Shown: piece by piece, positions 53,301 through 62,027 of the stretch
How the letters are laid out: each line of letters begins with the position of its first letter
Position numbering within the stretch: the stretch's first letter is position 1
Position numbers and translations under genes: made by a program
NCBI RefSeq assembly: GCF_900636535.1
Contig: NZ_LR134289.1
Location: 3,675,001 to 3,739,000, forward strand
Direction: 5' to 3'
DNA: 64,000 bases
Origin: Chryseobacterium gleum
Lineage (GTDB): Bacteria; Bacteroidota; Bacteroidia; Flavobacteriales; Weeksellaceae
The notes under the pieces: generated by a model
Seen by the model: only the letters and a program-made list of their open reading frames with translations
What the model was told of the DNA's origin: nothing
The model's database searches: none

Positions 53301-54692
53301 TTACAGTTCATTTTCAAATACAGAGAAGTCTCCCATAGCGGCTGCTTTTAACAGTAAGGCGTTCCATACATTGCTGATGGCGATATCCCTGTCGGTTTCT
53401 GCTCTTACCAGAGCGTAAATAGCCTGGGACAGATCCACAAGATCAGTCAGTCCGTTTTTATATAGAACAGATCTTTGGATATAGGCGTCACTGGCAGATT
53501 TGAGCTGAACCGGAACCTGATCATAAATCCGGAGGGCATTTTGCCACTTGTTATCGGATAAATCCAGCTGGGCTTTTAACTGTTGTTCTGCGAGATCATA
53601 TTCATGTTTCAAACCCTGGCTTACATAATCCTGAGCGCTTATTTCCTTTGAGAGCCTGTAGGTTTGTGTAAAATTCCAGGAAACGCCAATTCCAAAGAGG
53701 TAGTTGCTTCTTGTAGGGTGAACCCCATCCCAGTAGGAGGAGGAATAATCATTCTGGTTTTGTGCATAGTTGCTTCCGAATCCTGAGCCTCTCGTCTGAA
53801 AGATCCCTACCATGGAGAATGACGGATAATACTGTGTCTTTAGAAACTGTTTTTCCTGCTCGCTTACATCAATTCTGCTTTTGTATAAAGCCAATAATGG
53901 ATGACTGTCTAGAGAAGAACTCTTTTCTGTTGGGAAACCTGCCGGAATTCTTTTCAGTAAAGTACTGTCCAGTACAAATTCCTGAGCGGGAATTCCCAAT
54001 AGCTGGGCAAGTTTATTTTCCTGCTCCTGTTCGTTATCTTTTGCTTTGGTGTAAGTGATCATAGCATTGGCGTAATCCGCTTTTGCAAGTGATAGATCTA
54101 CGCCGGGAACGAGCCCGTTTTTTTCTTTAACCTCAACGATTCTTCTGATGGTATCAGTCCTTCCGAGATTCCGGGCGTAAGAAAGTTTTAATTTTTTTGC
54201 AGCTAAAACATTCAGGTAAGCGGCGGTAACTTTTATTTTGTGCTGAAAGATTTCATCAGATAAATCTTTGGCATCCCTCTGGTTTTTAGTTTCTGCAACT
54301 TTCACTCTTTGCCTGGCTTTTCCGAAAGCGAAAAATTCCCAGTTGACATTAGCCAGGTACAAAGCTCCGAAAGAAGCATTCCAGTTTTGATCAGGTAGAG
54401 GAAGTCCGGATGAAGCCACTCCGTAGCCTCCGAATCCATACAATGGACCGTTTTGTCCGTTGACGGTTCCATAATCCTGCTGCAGGCTGATATTAAGGTT
54501 AGGCAGGTATTGCCGTTTTGCCAACTCTATCGATTCCTGCGATGATAACCGGTAAGATTCTTTGGCTTTAATAGTTCCGTAATTGTGAACAGCAGTTTCC
54601 AGTGCAGATTGCAGCGTGAGGACCTTCTGTGCTTTTGCTGTGTTGACCAAAAAAACGGATGATAAGGCGAGAATAAAAATTCTTGAAAGCAT
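53301..54692 (-). CDS. TolC-family outer-membrane efflux channel
   Basis: This 463-residue outer-membrane channel has a signal peptide (ending TAKA-Q) and the two helical repeat regions expected in TolC/OprM, for example LQSALETAVHNYGTIKAKES and LSLAKADYANAMITYTKAKD. It is first in the tolC-RND-adaptor cluster, 32 bp upstream of the pump and 79 bp downstream of the histidine kinase, on the same strand. Confidence 0.92.
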   Translation of the reverse strand: MLSRIFILALSSVFLVNTAKAQKVLTLQSALETAVHNYGTIKAKESYRLSSQESIELAKRQYLPNLNISLQQDYGTVNGQNGPLYGFGGYGVASSGLPLPDQNWNASFGALYLANVNWEFFAFGKARQRVKVAETKNQRDAKDLSDEIFQHKIKVTAAYLNVLAAKKLKLSYARNLGRTDTIRRIVEVKEKNGLVPGVDLSLAKADYANAMITYTKAKDNEQEQENKLAQLLGIPAQEFVLDSTLLKRIPAGFPTEKSSSLDSHPLLALYKSRIDVSEQEKQFLKTQYYPSFSMVGIFQTRGSGFGSNYAQNQNDYSSSYWDGVHPTRSNYLFGIGVSWNFTQTYRLSKEISAQDYVSQGLKHEYDLAEQQLKAQLDLSDNKWQNALRIYDQVPVQLKSASDAYIQRSVLYKNGLTDLVDLSQAIYALVRAETDRDIAISNVWNALLLKAAAMGDFSVFENEL

Positions 54693-54771
54693 CTAACGTA
54701 TTTTTCTTTTTTCAAAGTAAATAATACATTTTGAAGCAAATTTGAAGTTGAAAAATTAATGTTGTTGGTAA

Positions 54772-56124
54772 TTATTTAGCAAAATTTACTATCTGCTCTA
54801 CGGATTCAAACAGAATTTCATTTTCATCTGGTATTTTTTCGGAAATTGAAGTTCCGTGCAGTTTATTACCGTCAAAATATACCGTTATGCTGTGCCATCC
54901 GTCTGCAAAATCATAATGAACAGCAAAATCATTTACCTCACAGATTTGTTTCACAATGGAAAGTCCCAGGCCAATACTTTCCTGTGACTGATTGCTTTTC
55001 TTGAACCTTTTAAATAGTTCCTGTGTGGGAACATGAGGAGGAAGACCGGTATTATTGATCTGAAAGTAATTCCTGGTTAAATTTATTTCAATTTTTCCTC
55101 CTTCAAGATTATGACGAATGGCATTTGAAAGAAGATTGCTTAACAGAATTTCTGCTAAAGTAGGGTGGATCTTAATATAAACATTCTTTTCACAGTTTCT
55201 GTGTAAAGTAATATTTTTTAACGCTAAATGATCGGAATACATGCACAGTGCTTCTCTTTCCACACGACAGAACTTCAATTCTTCGTTCGTGAGAAATTCA
55301 TTGTTATTCAGTTTGGTAAGAAGAATTAGTGAGCGGTTTATTCTGCTCAATTTATCGATGGAATTTTGAATGTCCGTTAATAAAACCGCTTGATTTTCAT
55401 TGATGTCTGTTTCTGCCAGCAGCTCAATTTTACTTTGAATGATGGCTAGAGGAGTCTGAACTTCATGCGAGGCATTTTCGGAAAACTCTTTGACGGAAGC
55501 ATAATCCTCCAGAGCCTTGTCTGTCATTGTTTTCAGAAACTCATTTAATTTTTTAAACTCTTTTGTGCTGGTGGGTAAAAGGTCAAGCCTTTCTTTTTTC
55601 TGAATATTGAATTTCTGAAGCCTGTCAATTGCATGATGAAAAGGCTTTAATATAAATTTGGACAGGATTCGTGCTGTAATAAAAACAACAGCTGTGATTA
55701 ATAAAAGCTTCCAGAAAAGGGCAATGAGCATTCCGCCCATTATTTCTTTTGTAGCTGTGATGTAACCGTATGAAGAAATTTTATAAATTTTACTGCCGAT
55801 GTCTGCAAAAGAATTGATCTGGATTTTACATTCATTTCTGGAAACTCCCTGATCTTCAAGGCAGGTGTGTATGACTTGTGGTTCTGAAGGAATGTTTTTA
55901 CCCTGGAATAAACTTACGGTAATAGGCAGCCCCTGTGAGGTTTTTGCCGGGGGTTCTCCTTTCCGGAGCTGATTGATAACGTAATTGTTGACAGTTTTTA
56001 ACCTTTCTATCTCAACATTATCCAGTCTTTTTTTGATACCGGTATATGATATGTACATGCTTACGGGGGTAACCAGCAATACAATGGCGATAAACCAGAC
56101 TGATATTTTATTCAATAAATTCAT
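54772..56124 (-). CDS. Two-component sensor histidine kinase
   Basis: This 450-residue membrane sensor has two TM segments (about 10-25 and 130-155) framing a periplasmic domain with Cys residues, then a HAMP-like linker. The phosphorylated His220 is in ENASHEVQTPLAI. The ATPase domain has LLSNLLSNAIRHN (N box) and IGLGLSIVKQIC (G box). Its ATG overlaps the stop of the response regulator (ATGA). Lying just upstream of the efflux genes, it probably controls them. Confidence 0.92.
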   Translation of the reverse strand: MNLLNKISVWFIAIVLLVTPVSMYISYTGIKKRLDNVEIERLKTVNNYVINQLRKGEPPAKTSQGLPITVSLFQGKNIPSEPQVIHTCLEDQGVSRNECKIQINSFADIGSKIYKISSYGYITATKEIMGGMLIALFWKLLLITAVVFITARILSKFILKPFHHAIDRLQKFNIQKKERLDLLPTSTKEFKKLNEFLKTMTDKALEDYASVKEFSENASHEVQTPLAIIQSKIELLAETDINENQAVLLTDIQNSIDKLSRINRSLILLTKLNNNEFLTNEELKFCRVEREALCMYSDHLALKNITLHRNCEKNVYIKIHPTLAEILLSNLLSNAIRHNLEGGKIEINLTRNYFQINNTGLPPHVPTQELFKRFKKSNQSQESIGLGLSIVKQICEVNDFAVHYDFADGWHSITVYFDGNKLHGTSISEKIPDENEILFESVEQIVNFAK

Positions 56125-56813
56125 GAGCCACTATATTTTAAAGCATTGAACTTGTAGCCTAATCCGTAGATCGTTTCAATATAATCTTTTCCCTGGGCAG
56201 CACCAATTTTTTTTCTGAGATTTTTAACATGCTGATAAACAAAATCGAAATTGGATAAATTATCCGTATAATCACCCCAGAGATGATTGGCAATTGATTG
56301 TTTTGATAATACACGGTTTTTGTTGACAAGAAAGTACAGCAAGAGTTCAAATTCTTTCTGGGTAACTTCCAATCTTGTCTCGTTAATAATAACTTCGTAA
56401 GTGTCTGTATTTAAAATGATCTCATTGAACTTAACTTCACTGTAGCCTTCCATTTTTTTTCTACGGTAAACGGCTCTTAATCTGGCATGGAGTTCCGGTA
56501 AATGGAAAGGTTTTGTAATATAGTCATCAGCACCCCGTTCCAGTCCGTTGATCTTATCATCTAATGCATTTTTTGCTGAAATAATGAGAATTCCACTGCT
56601 GATTTTTTCGGTTTTAATGTAATTCAGAATGTTTAATCCGTTTCCGTCAGGCAGCATAATATCCAGCAAAATGCAATCGTACGAATTAAAGCTGAGTTTT
56701 TCCAGGGCTTCATTGTAATGATGGGAACATTCACAGATATAGTTCTCGCCTTCAAGATAATATTTCATGCTCTGGGCAAGTTCATGGTTGTCTTCTATGA
56801 TCAGGATTTTCAT
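56121..56813 (-). CDS. OmpR/PhoB-family response regulator
   Basis: This 230-residue DNA-binding response regulator has a receiver domain with Asp51 (ILLDIMLPDGNG) and Lys in YITKPFHLPEL, and a C-terminal winged-helix domain (about 130-225, FVYQVHVKNLRKKIG-like core). It is the first gene of the pair with the kinase, and its likely targets are the efflux genes downstream. A TACCTTTG -7 box is at 56822-56829 (minus), 9 bp before the start. Confidence 0.94.
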   Translation of the reverse strand: MKILIIEDNHELAQSMKYYLEGENYICECSHHYNEALEKLSFNSYDCILLDIMLPDGNGLNILNYIKTEKISSGILIISAKNALDDKINGLERGADDYITKPFHLPELHARLRAVYRRKKMEGYSEVKFNEIILNTDTYEVIINETRLEVTQKEFELLLYFLVNKNRVLSKQSIANHLWGDYTDNLSNFDFVYQHVKNLRKKIGAAQGKDYIETIYGLGYKFNALKYSGS

Positions 56814-56897
56814 AACGGAAACAAAGGTAAAATTAAATTCTGTATCAAATTTGAAGTTGTAGAAGTCTTTGTCTATGAATGTTTTAGGTTAAATAAA

Positions 56898-56922
56898 AAA
56901 TTCCCCGGAAAACGGGGAATTT
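56898..56922 (-). terminator. Terminator after glutamine synthetase III
   Basis: A perfect 10-bp stem (AAATTCCCCG at 56898-56907 with 56913-56922) has a 5-nt loop. A T-run follows on the minus strand. Confidence 0.9.
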
Positions 56923-56947
56923 AAACTAATATGGAACTTTACAGGTG

Positions 56948-59143
56948 TTATTTTGTAAACAACATTTCTCTGTATTTTGTCATCGGCCAAAGCTCATCGT
57001 CAACCATCATTTCCAATGCATCAGAAGCTTCTCTGATGGTATCAAATAATGGTTTTACTTTATTACAATAGCTTTCTGCCTGTTTTTGGCTGTCTGATAT
57101 GCTTTTGGCTGCTTCTCTGGCTTTGATAAGATCTTCAACACCAAGCTTAATTGTAGAAACATTTTCAGAAATGCTTGTAATTAAACTCATTTGTTCTTTA
57201 GCCAGTGATTTGAATTCTTTATCTCCAAAGATTTCTTTAAGACCTTTTACGTTTTCAATTAATCTGTTCTGATAGTTTAATGCAGAAGGAATGATGTGGT
57301 TTCTTGCAATATCACTTAATACTCTTGCTTCGATATCAATAACAGTAGAATATTTTTCTAACTTAATTTCATTTCTTGCCTCAACTTCTCTGTGGGTGAA
57401 AATTCCCATCTCTTCATAAAGGTCCAGGAATTTCTTATCCATTTCCTGTTTTAAAGCTTCAGGAGTTGTTTTAAGGTTGTTTAATCCTCTTTTCTTAGCT
57501 TCTTTTGCCCAGTCATCAGAATATCCGTCACCTTCAAACATAATGTTTTTACACTGCTTGATGTACTCTCTCAATACATTAAAGATGGCTTCGTCTTTCT
57601 TAAGTCCGGTTTCAATTAAAGCATCAACTTCTTTCTTGAAATCGTTCAATTGTTTTGCTGCGATGGTATTCATTACCGTCATAGACTCTGCACAGTTTGC
57701 AGAAGAACCTACCGCTCTGATCTCAAATTTATTTCCTGTAAATGCAAATGGAGAAGTTCTGTTTCTATCAGTATTGTCTAATAAAATTTCAGGAATCTTT
57801 CCTACTACATTTAATTTTAATTCTGTTTTTTCTTCCGGAGATAATTTTCCGTTGGTTACTTTTTCAAGCTCTTCCAAAACGCTGAACAGCTGGCTTCCGA
57901 TGAATACGGAGATAATTGCCGGCGGAGCTTCATTAGCACCTAATCTGTGGTCATTGCTTGCAGATGCGATACTTGCTCTTAAAAGATCAGCATACTCGTG
58001 AACTGCTTTAATAGTGTTAACAAAGAAAGTCAGGAATTGTAAGTTTTTCTTAGGATTTTTTCCCGGGCTTAATAAGTTTTCACCTGTATCTGTAGCTAAA
58101 GACCAGTTGTTGTGCTTTCCGCTTCCGTTTACTCCTGCGAATGGTTTTTCGTGGAATAAAATGTGGAAGTGGTGTCTGTGAGCAATTCTTGCCATGATAT
58201 CCATCAACAAAGAGTTGTGGTCTACGGCAACGTTTACTTCCTCAAACATTGGAGCCAGCTCAAATTGGTTCGGAGCTACCTCGTTGTGTCTTGTAGTTAC
58301 AGGAATACCTAATTTCATACATTCGATTTCCAGCTCCTTCATGAAGTTCATTACTCTTGTAGGAATTGAACCGAAATAGTGATCATCCAGCTGCTGTCCT
58401 TTTGCAGGAGAATGTCCTAATAATGTCTTACCTGTTAATACAAGGTCCGGACGGGATTGGTATAATGCTGAATCTACAAGGAAATATTCCTGCTCCCAAC
58501 CTAAAGTAGGAGTTACTTTTGTTACATTTTTGTCGAAATACTGCATTACGTTGGTTGCAGCCTCGTCTACAGCGTTCAAAGCTCTTAAAAGGGGGGCTTT
58601 ATAATCTAAAGTTTCTCCTGTATAAGAGATGAAGATAGATGGGATACACAATGTAGTTCCCATGATGAAAGCCGGAGAAGTAGGATCCCATGCGGTATAA
58701 CCTCTTGCCTCGAACGTGTTTCTGATTCCTCCGTTCGGGAAAGAAGAGGCATCCGGCTCCTGCTGGATCAATAAATTTCCGCTGAATCTTTCAATAGCTC
58801 TTCCTCCTTCGATAGGGGTGAAGAAAGAATCGTGCTTTTCTGCGGTTGTCCCTGTCAAAGGCTGAAACCAGTGAGTATAGTGAGTTACTCCTTTGCTCAT
58901 TGCCCAGTCTTTCATTGCTACAGCTACCTGATCTGCAATGTGTCTCTGGATTTTAGTCCCTTTTTTTACTGCATCCATAATAGACTGGAATGCTTCTTTC
59001 GTTAAATATTCTCTCATTGTTTCTTCTGAGAAAACATTCTGGCAGAATAATTCTGATAATTTTACAGGAACTTCAACAGAGTTATCTCTTCTGAAATCCT
59101 TAAATGGTAGGGTTTCTAACGCTTTGAATCTTAAGGTTGACAT
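56948..59143 (-). CDS. glnN: Glutamine synthetase type III
   Basis: GlnN makes glutamine from glutamate, ATP and ammonia in a large hexameric-type enzyme found in Bacteroidota and cyanobacteria. The 731-residue length is typical. GSIII hallmarks include GGIRNTFEARGYTAWDPTSP, HNEVAPNQFELAPMFEE, GVNGSGKHNNWSL and RNRTSPFAFTGNKFEIRAVG, broken as NRTSPFAF and KFEIRAVGSS. It is monocistronic. A TAAATTTG box lies at 59167-59174 (minus). Confidence 0.97.
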   Translation of the reverse strand: MSTLRFKALETLPFKDFRRDNSVEVPVKLSELFCQNVFSEETMREYLTKEAFQSIMDAVKKGTKIQRHIADQVAVAMKDWAMSKGVTHYTHWFQPLTGTTAEKHDSFFTPIEGGRAIERFSGNLLIQQEPDASSFPNGGIRNTFEARGYTAWDPTSPAFIMGTTLCIPSIFISYTGETLDYKAPLLRALNAVDEAATNVMQYFDKNVTKVTPTLGWEQEYFLVDSALYQSRPDLVLTGKTLLGHSPAKGQQLDDHYFGSIPTRVMNFMKELEIECMKLGIPVTTRHNEVAPNQFELAPMFEEVNVAVDHNSLLMDIMARIAHRHHFHILFHEKPFAGVNGSGKHNNWSLATDTGENLLSPGKNPKKNLQFLTFFVNTIKAVHEYADLLRASIASASNDHRLGANEAPPAIISVFIGSQLFSVLEELEKVTNGKLSPEEKTELKLNVVGKIPEILLDNTDRNRTSPFAFTGNKFEIRAVGSSANCAESMTVMNTIAAKQLNDFKKEVDALIETGLKKDEAIFNVLREYIKQCKNIMFEGDGYSDDWAKEAKKRGLNNLKTTPEALKQEMDKKFLDLYEEMGIFTHREVEARNEIKLEKYSTVIDIEARVLSDIARNHIIPSALNYQNRLIENVKGLKEIFGDKEFKSLAKEQMSLITSISENVSTIKLGVEDLIKAREAAKSISDSQKQAESYCNKVKPLFDTIREASDALEMMVDDELWPMTKYREMLFTK

Positions 59144-59446
59144 AAATGGGTTGATTTTTTACAGGGCAAATTTACAAAAAAAATGAATTGAAAACATTTT
59201 AACCCTAAAAATTTAAGGGGTATTCTGAAAATTTATATAATTTAAACAAATGTTTGGTGTTTTTAACAGGGGTGTTTGGTGATTTAATGTTTAAAAAATG
59301 AGATTTTAAGCCTGTTTTATAGAATACAGAGTAAATATACTATTTATTATGCAATAAACAATCATACTGAATGATTAAAATACTTGTTAAAAGACAGTTA
59401 AAGTAAAGTGGGTAAAGATTTTGTATATTTGTGTGAAATTTATTTT
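59144..59446. other. Divergent intergenic region glnN/DUF6909-like gene
   Basis: These 303 bp have no gene. They hold TAAATTTG for glnN (59167-59174, minus), a direct repeat TGTTTGGTG (59251-59259 and 59273-59281, spaced 22 bp centre to centre) and TATATTTG (59424-59431, plus). Confidence 0.6.
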
Positions 59447-61138
59447 ATGACAAATTCTAGAGCAAGAGAAACAACAGAGGCTATTGAAAGACTATACATC
59501 TCTATGAGACACTTATTTTATAGAGGATTTTTCAAGCCGGGAGGAGTTTCAGGAGAGAGTATCAGAAGTTTGTTGAAAACCATCAATCCGGAAATTTACG
59601 GAACCATGAATATTCCGAGCAAATTGGAATTGGACGGTTTGATGTATGTTTTAGACAGGCTTCCGGAAGGAATTGAAGAATGTGCTTTTATTCATCTTAC
59701 ATCTGATGAAGGGTTTGATAAAGGAAGTTTCGAACCTATTGTTCCAAAGAAAAGAAGAAGAAACTGTTATAGAATAGACGAACACCAGATGAATATTGAG
59801 GTTCTTTTGGGCCGTTCTGAAATTTATGACATTCTTACCCACCTGACATTCCTGTTTATAGAAGCTGATAAAATCCGTAACCTGGCATTCATCCAGGATG
59901 AAAACTGGAAACCGACACGTGCTTTCAAAATTATTGAAGAAGTGGTGAAGGGGGAAAAGAAATTCAGCAGAAAAGAAAAAGAAGTGGCGCTTATTCATCT
60001 TTCTTCTTTAATAGGAAGATCTTTTGATGAAACTTTAAGAGCTTACAATACTTTTGGTGATGATCATAATCCTGACCGTCTTTTCAAAATTATTTACAAC
60101 TTAGGAAAGGTAAGTCTTGAGGATGCAAAAGGAAGCAGAGAAAGAGAAATTTATTTCAGCTCTATATTAAAAGAAAGAGTGGGACACCATTATTTTGGAG
60201 AGAAATGGGCGAATAAGGTAAAAGAGGTTTTATTTGAAAATAACCTTCACATGCGTCCCCTGCATATCATTTCTGCTAATATGCATTCAGTAAAAAATAT
60301 GCTGTATGCCAACCATGCACTTAAAAAGAAACAGCATCATGAAGTTGATTATAAACTGTATGAAGAGATTTCAAACAAGAAAGAACTTCGTGATAAAGTT
60401 TTAAAATATGCTTTGGAGGAAGGCATGATTCATATTGCGGACAAGAGTGGAAGTAATATTGACGTTCAGATCATAGACCTCAGCAAAACAGATCTGAAGA
60501 ATACTCCGTTTGCAGACATCAAGTTCTCAGGAGATGATGTTGTAATGGTTTTTGATTATGCTTTCGGAGAGCAGGCTTTCGAGGTGATGGATGAATTGCT
60601 GAGACCTTTTGAACATAAAGGAGAAGTATACATGATGCATGTAAAATCCGTTTCCATCATGGGGAAAGCAGGTATTCTTACCGGAGCGAAAGGAGATATT
60701 ATGATCCCTACTTCTCATATTTTTGAAGGGACTGCAGACAATTATCCTTTTGAAAATGCTTTAAAACTGGAAGATTTCATCGATGATGAACTGAAAGCTT
60801 TCGAAGGACCAATGATTACTGTTCTGGGAACTTCTCTTCAGAATAAGGATATTCTTTCTTACTTTATGAACACTTCATGGAAGGCAATTGGTCTTGAAAT
60901 GGAAGGAGCACATTATCAGAAAGCCATCCAGGTAGCTTCCAAGATCAGACATCATATTTCACCGGATCTGTTCGTGTGCTACGCTTATTACGCATCAGAT
61001 AACCCGCTGGAAACAGGAAGTACATTATCTTCGGGTGGTCTTGGGCTTACAGGAGTGAAGCCAACATACCTGATTACTCTAAGAATCCTTGAAAAGATTT
61101 TGAGAAGCGGAAAAAAAGAAGCTTCTGCAAAAAAATAA
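59447..61138 (+). CDS. DUF6909-like protein with nucleoside-phosphorylase-like C-terminal half
   Basis: This 563-residue cytosolic protein belongs to a Bacteroidota family I recall as DUF6909 (moderate certainty). The N-terminal half is all-helical and unrecognised. The C-terminal half (about 380-545) resembles the nucleoside phosphorylase/AMP nucleosidase fold: VSIMGKAGILTGAKGDIMIPTS and GLEMEGAHYQKA match the phosphate/ribose and MEG base-binding motifs. The ATG at 59447 is used because TATATTTG (59424-59431) lies downstream of the ATG at 59408. It is alone, divergent from glnN. Enzyme activity is an inference. Confidence 0.7.
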   Translation: MTNSRARETTEAIERLYISMRHLFYRGFFKPGGVSGESIRSLLKTINPEIYGTMNIPSKLELDGLMYVLDRLPEGIEECAFIHLTSDEGFDKGSFEPIVPKKRRRNCYRIDEHQMNIEVLLGRSEIYDILTHLTFLFIEADKIRNLAFIQDENWKPTRAFKIIEEVVKGEKKFSRKEKEVALIHLSSLIGRSFDETLRAYNTFGDDHNPDRLFKIIYNLGKVSLEDAKGSREREIYFSSILKERVGHHYFGEKWANKVKEVLFENNLHMRPLHIISANMHSVKNMLYANHALKKKQHHEVDYKLYEEISNKKELRDKVLKYALEEGMIHIADKSGSNIDVQIIDLSKTDLKNTPFADIKFSGDDVVMVFDYAFGEQAFEVMDELLRPFEHKGEVYMMHVKSVSIMGKAGILTGAKGDIMIPTSHIFEGTADNYPFENALKLEDFIDDELKAFEGPMITVLGTSLQNKDILSYFMNTSWKAIGLEMEGAHYQKAIQVASKIRHHISPDLFVCYAYYASDNPLETGSTLSSGGLGLTGVKPTYLITLRILEKILRSGKKEASAKK

Positions 61139-61161
61139 TTGTAATTTAACGTTATAATATC

Positions 61162-61195
61162 AACCTCAGGTACTTTTGTGTCTGAGGTTTTTTAT
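61162..61195 (+). terminator. Terminator after the DUF6909-like gene
   Basis: An 8-bp stem (AACCTCAG at 61162-61169 with CTGAGGTT at 61182-61189) has a 12-nt loop and is followed by T residues. Confidence 0.85.
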
Positions 61196-61332
61196 ACTTA
61201 TTTAACACGAATATCACATATTTATTTGCACGAACTGCTTTATTTTATTGTGTTTAAAATAGTGGTTTTCATTGGTGAGATTTGTGTTTAAATAAAAACC
61301 TATCTTTAGGAAACATAAATAATATTGTACCC

Positions 61333-61803
61333 ATGAGTTCAGTATCACAATTATCAAAAAGGTTCAGAGAGGTTTTGCTGGATGGTCTCTGGATCGCCAA
61401 TACCAATTTTAAAGATCAGCTTTCAGATGTAAGCTGGGAACAGGCAGTGGCAAAAATTGATTCTCTGAATACGATCGCAATGCTTACTTTTCATATTGAT
61501 TATTATATTGCAGGAATTATCAATGTTTTTGAGGGTGGTGATCTTGAAATCAAAGATAAATTCAGTTTTGATCTTCCTCCCATAGAATCTCAGCAACAAT
61601 GGGAAGAACTGTTGAATAAACTCTGGAAAGATGCTGAAAAATTTGCAGTATTGCTGGAACAGATGCCTGATTCTAAACTTGATGAGGTTTTTGTTGATGA
61701 AAAATACGGAACTTACCGGAGAAACATTGATGGAATGATCGAGCATAGCTACTATCACCTGGGACAGATTACTTTAATCAAAAAACTGTTGAAGAACGAA
61801 TAG
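61333..61803 (+). CDS. DinB-family metal-dependent helical protein
   Basis: This 156-residue four-helix DinB/YfiT-like protein has His residues that could bind metal: in MLTFHIDYY and in MIEHSYYHLGQI. In Gram-positive relatives such folds act as thiol S-transferases (bacillithiol), but the substrate here is unknown. ATG 61333 is used; the start at 61282 would add an unrelated segment overlapping a probable -7 box (TATCTTTA at 61311-61318). It is monocistronic. Confidence 0.8.
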   Translation: MSSVSQLSKRFREVLLDGLWIANTNFKDQLSDVSWEQAVAKIDSLNTIAMLTFHIDYYIAGIINVFEGGDLEIKDKFSFDLPPIESQQQWEELLNKLWKDAEKFAVLLEQMPDSKLDEVFVDEKYGTYRRNIDGMIEHSYYHLGQITLIKKLLKNE

Positions 61804-62027
61804 GCATATCAATGCTCACCGTATCAAAAAACGACTCATAATAGTCTAGGAAAATCCGTGTCATCTGTGGTTCGTAAAAATAAGTCACTTCATCTTTATG
61901 AATTTCTATTTTAACAACTCTGATTAAAATTCATCTAAAACCATAATAAACAGAATAAAATCTCAAAATAACTCCTATTTGAGGTTCTTATTTAAATTAC
62001 CTACCTTTAGAAAAAATAAAATTTTAA

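Noticed and set aside
57477..58001. Open plus-strand frame of 174 residues within glnN
   Set aside because: Fully antisense to conserved glutamine synthetase III sequence; a shadow frame.
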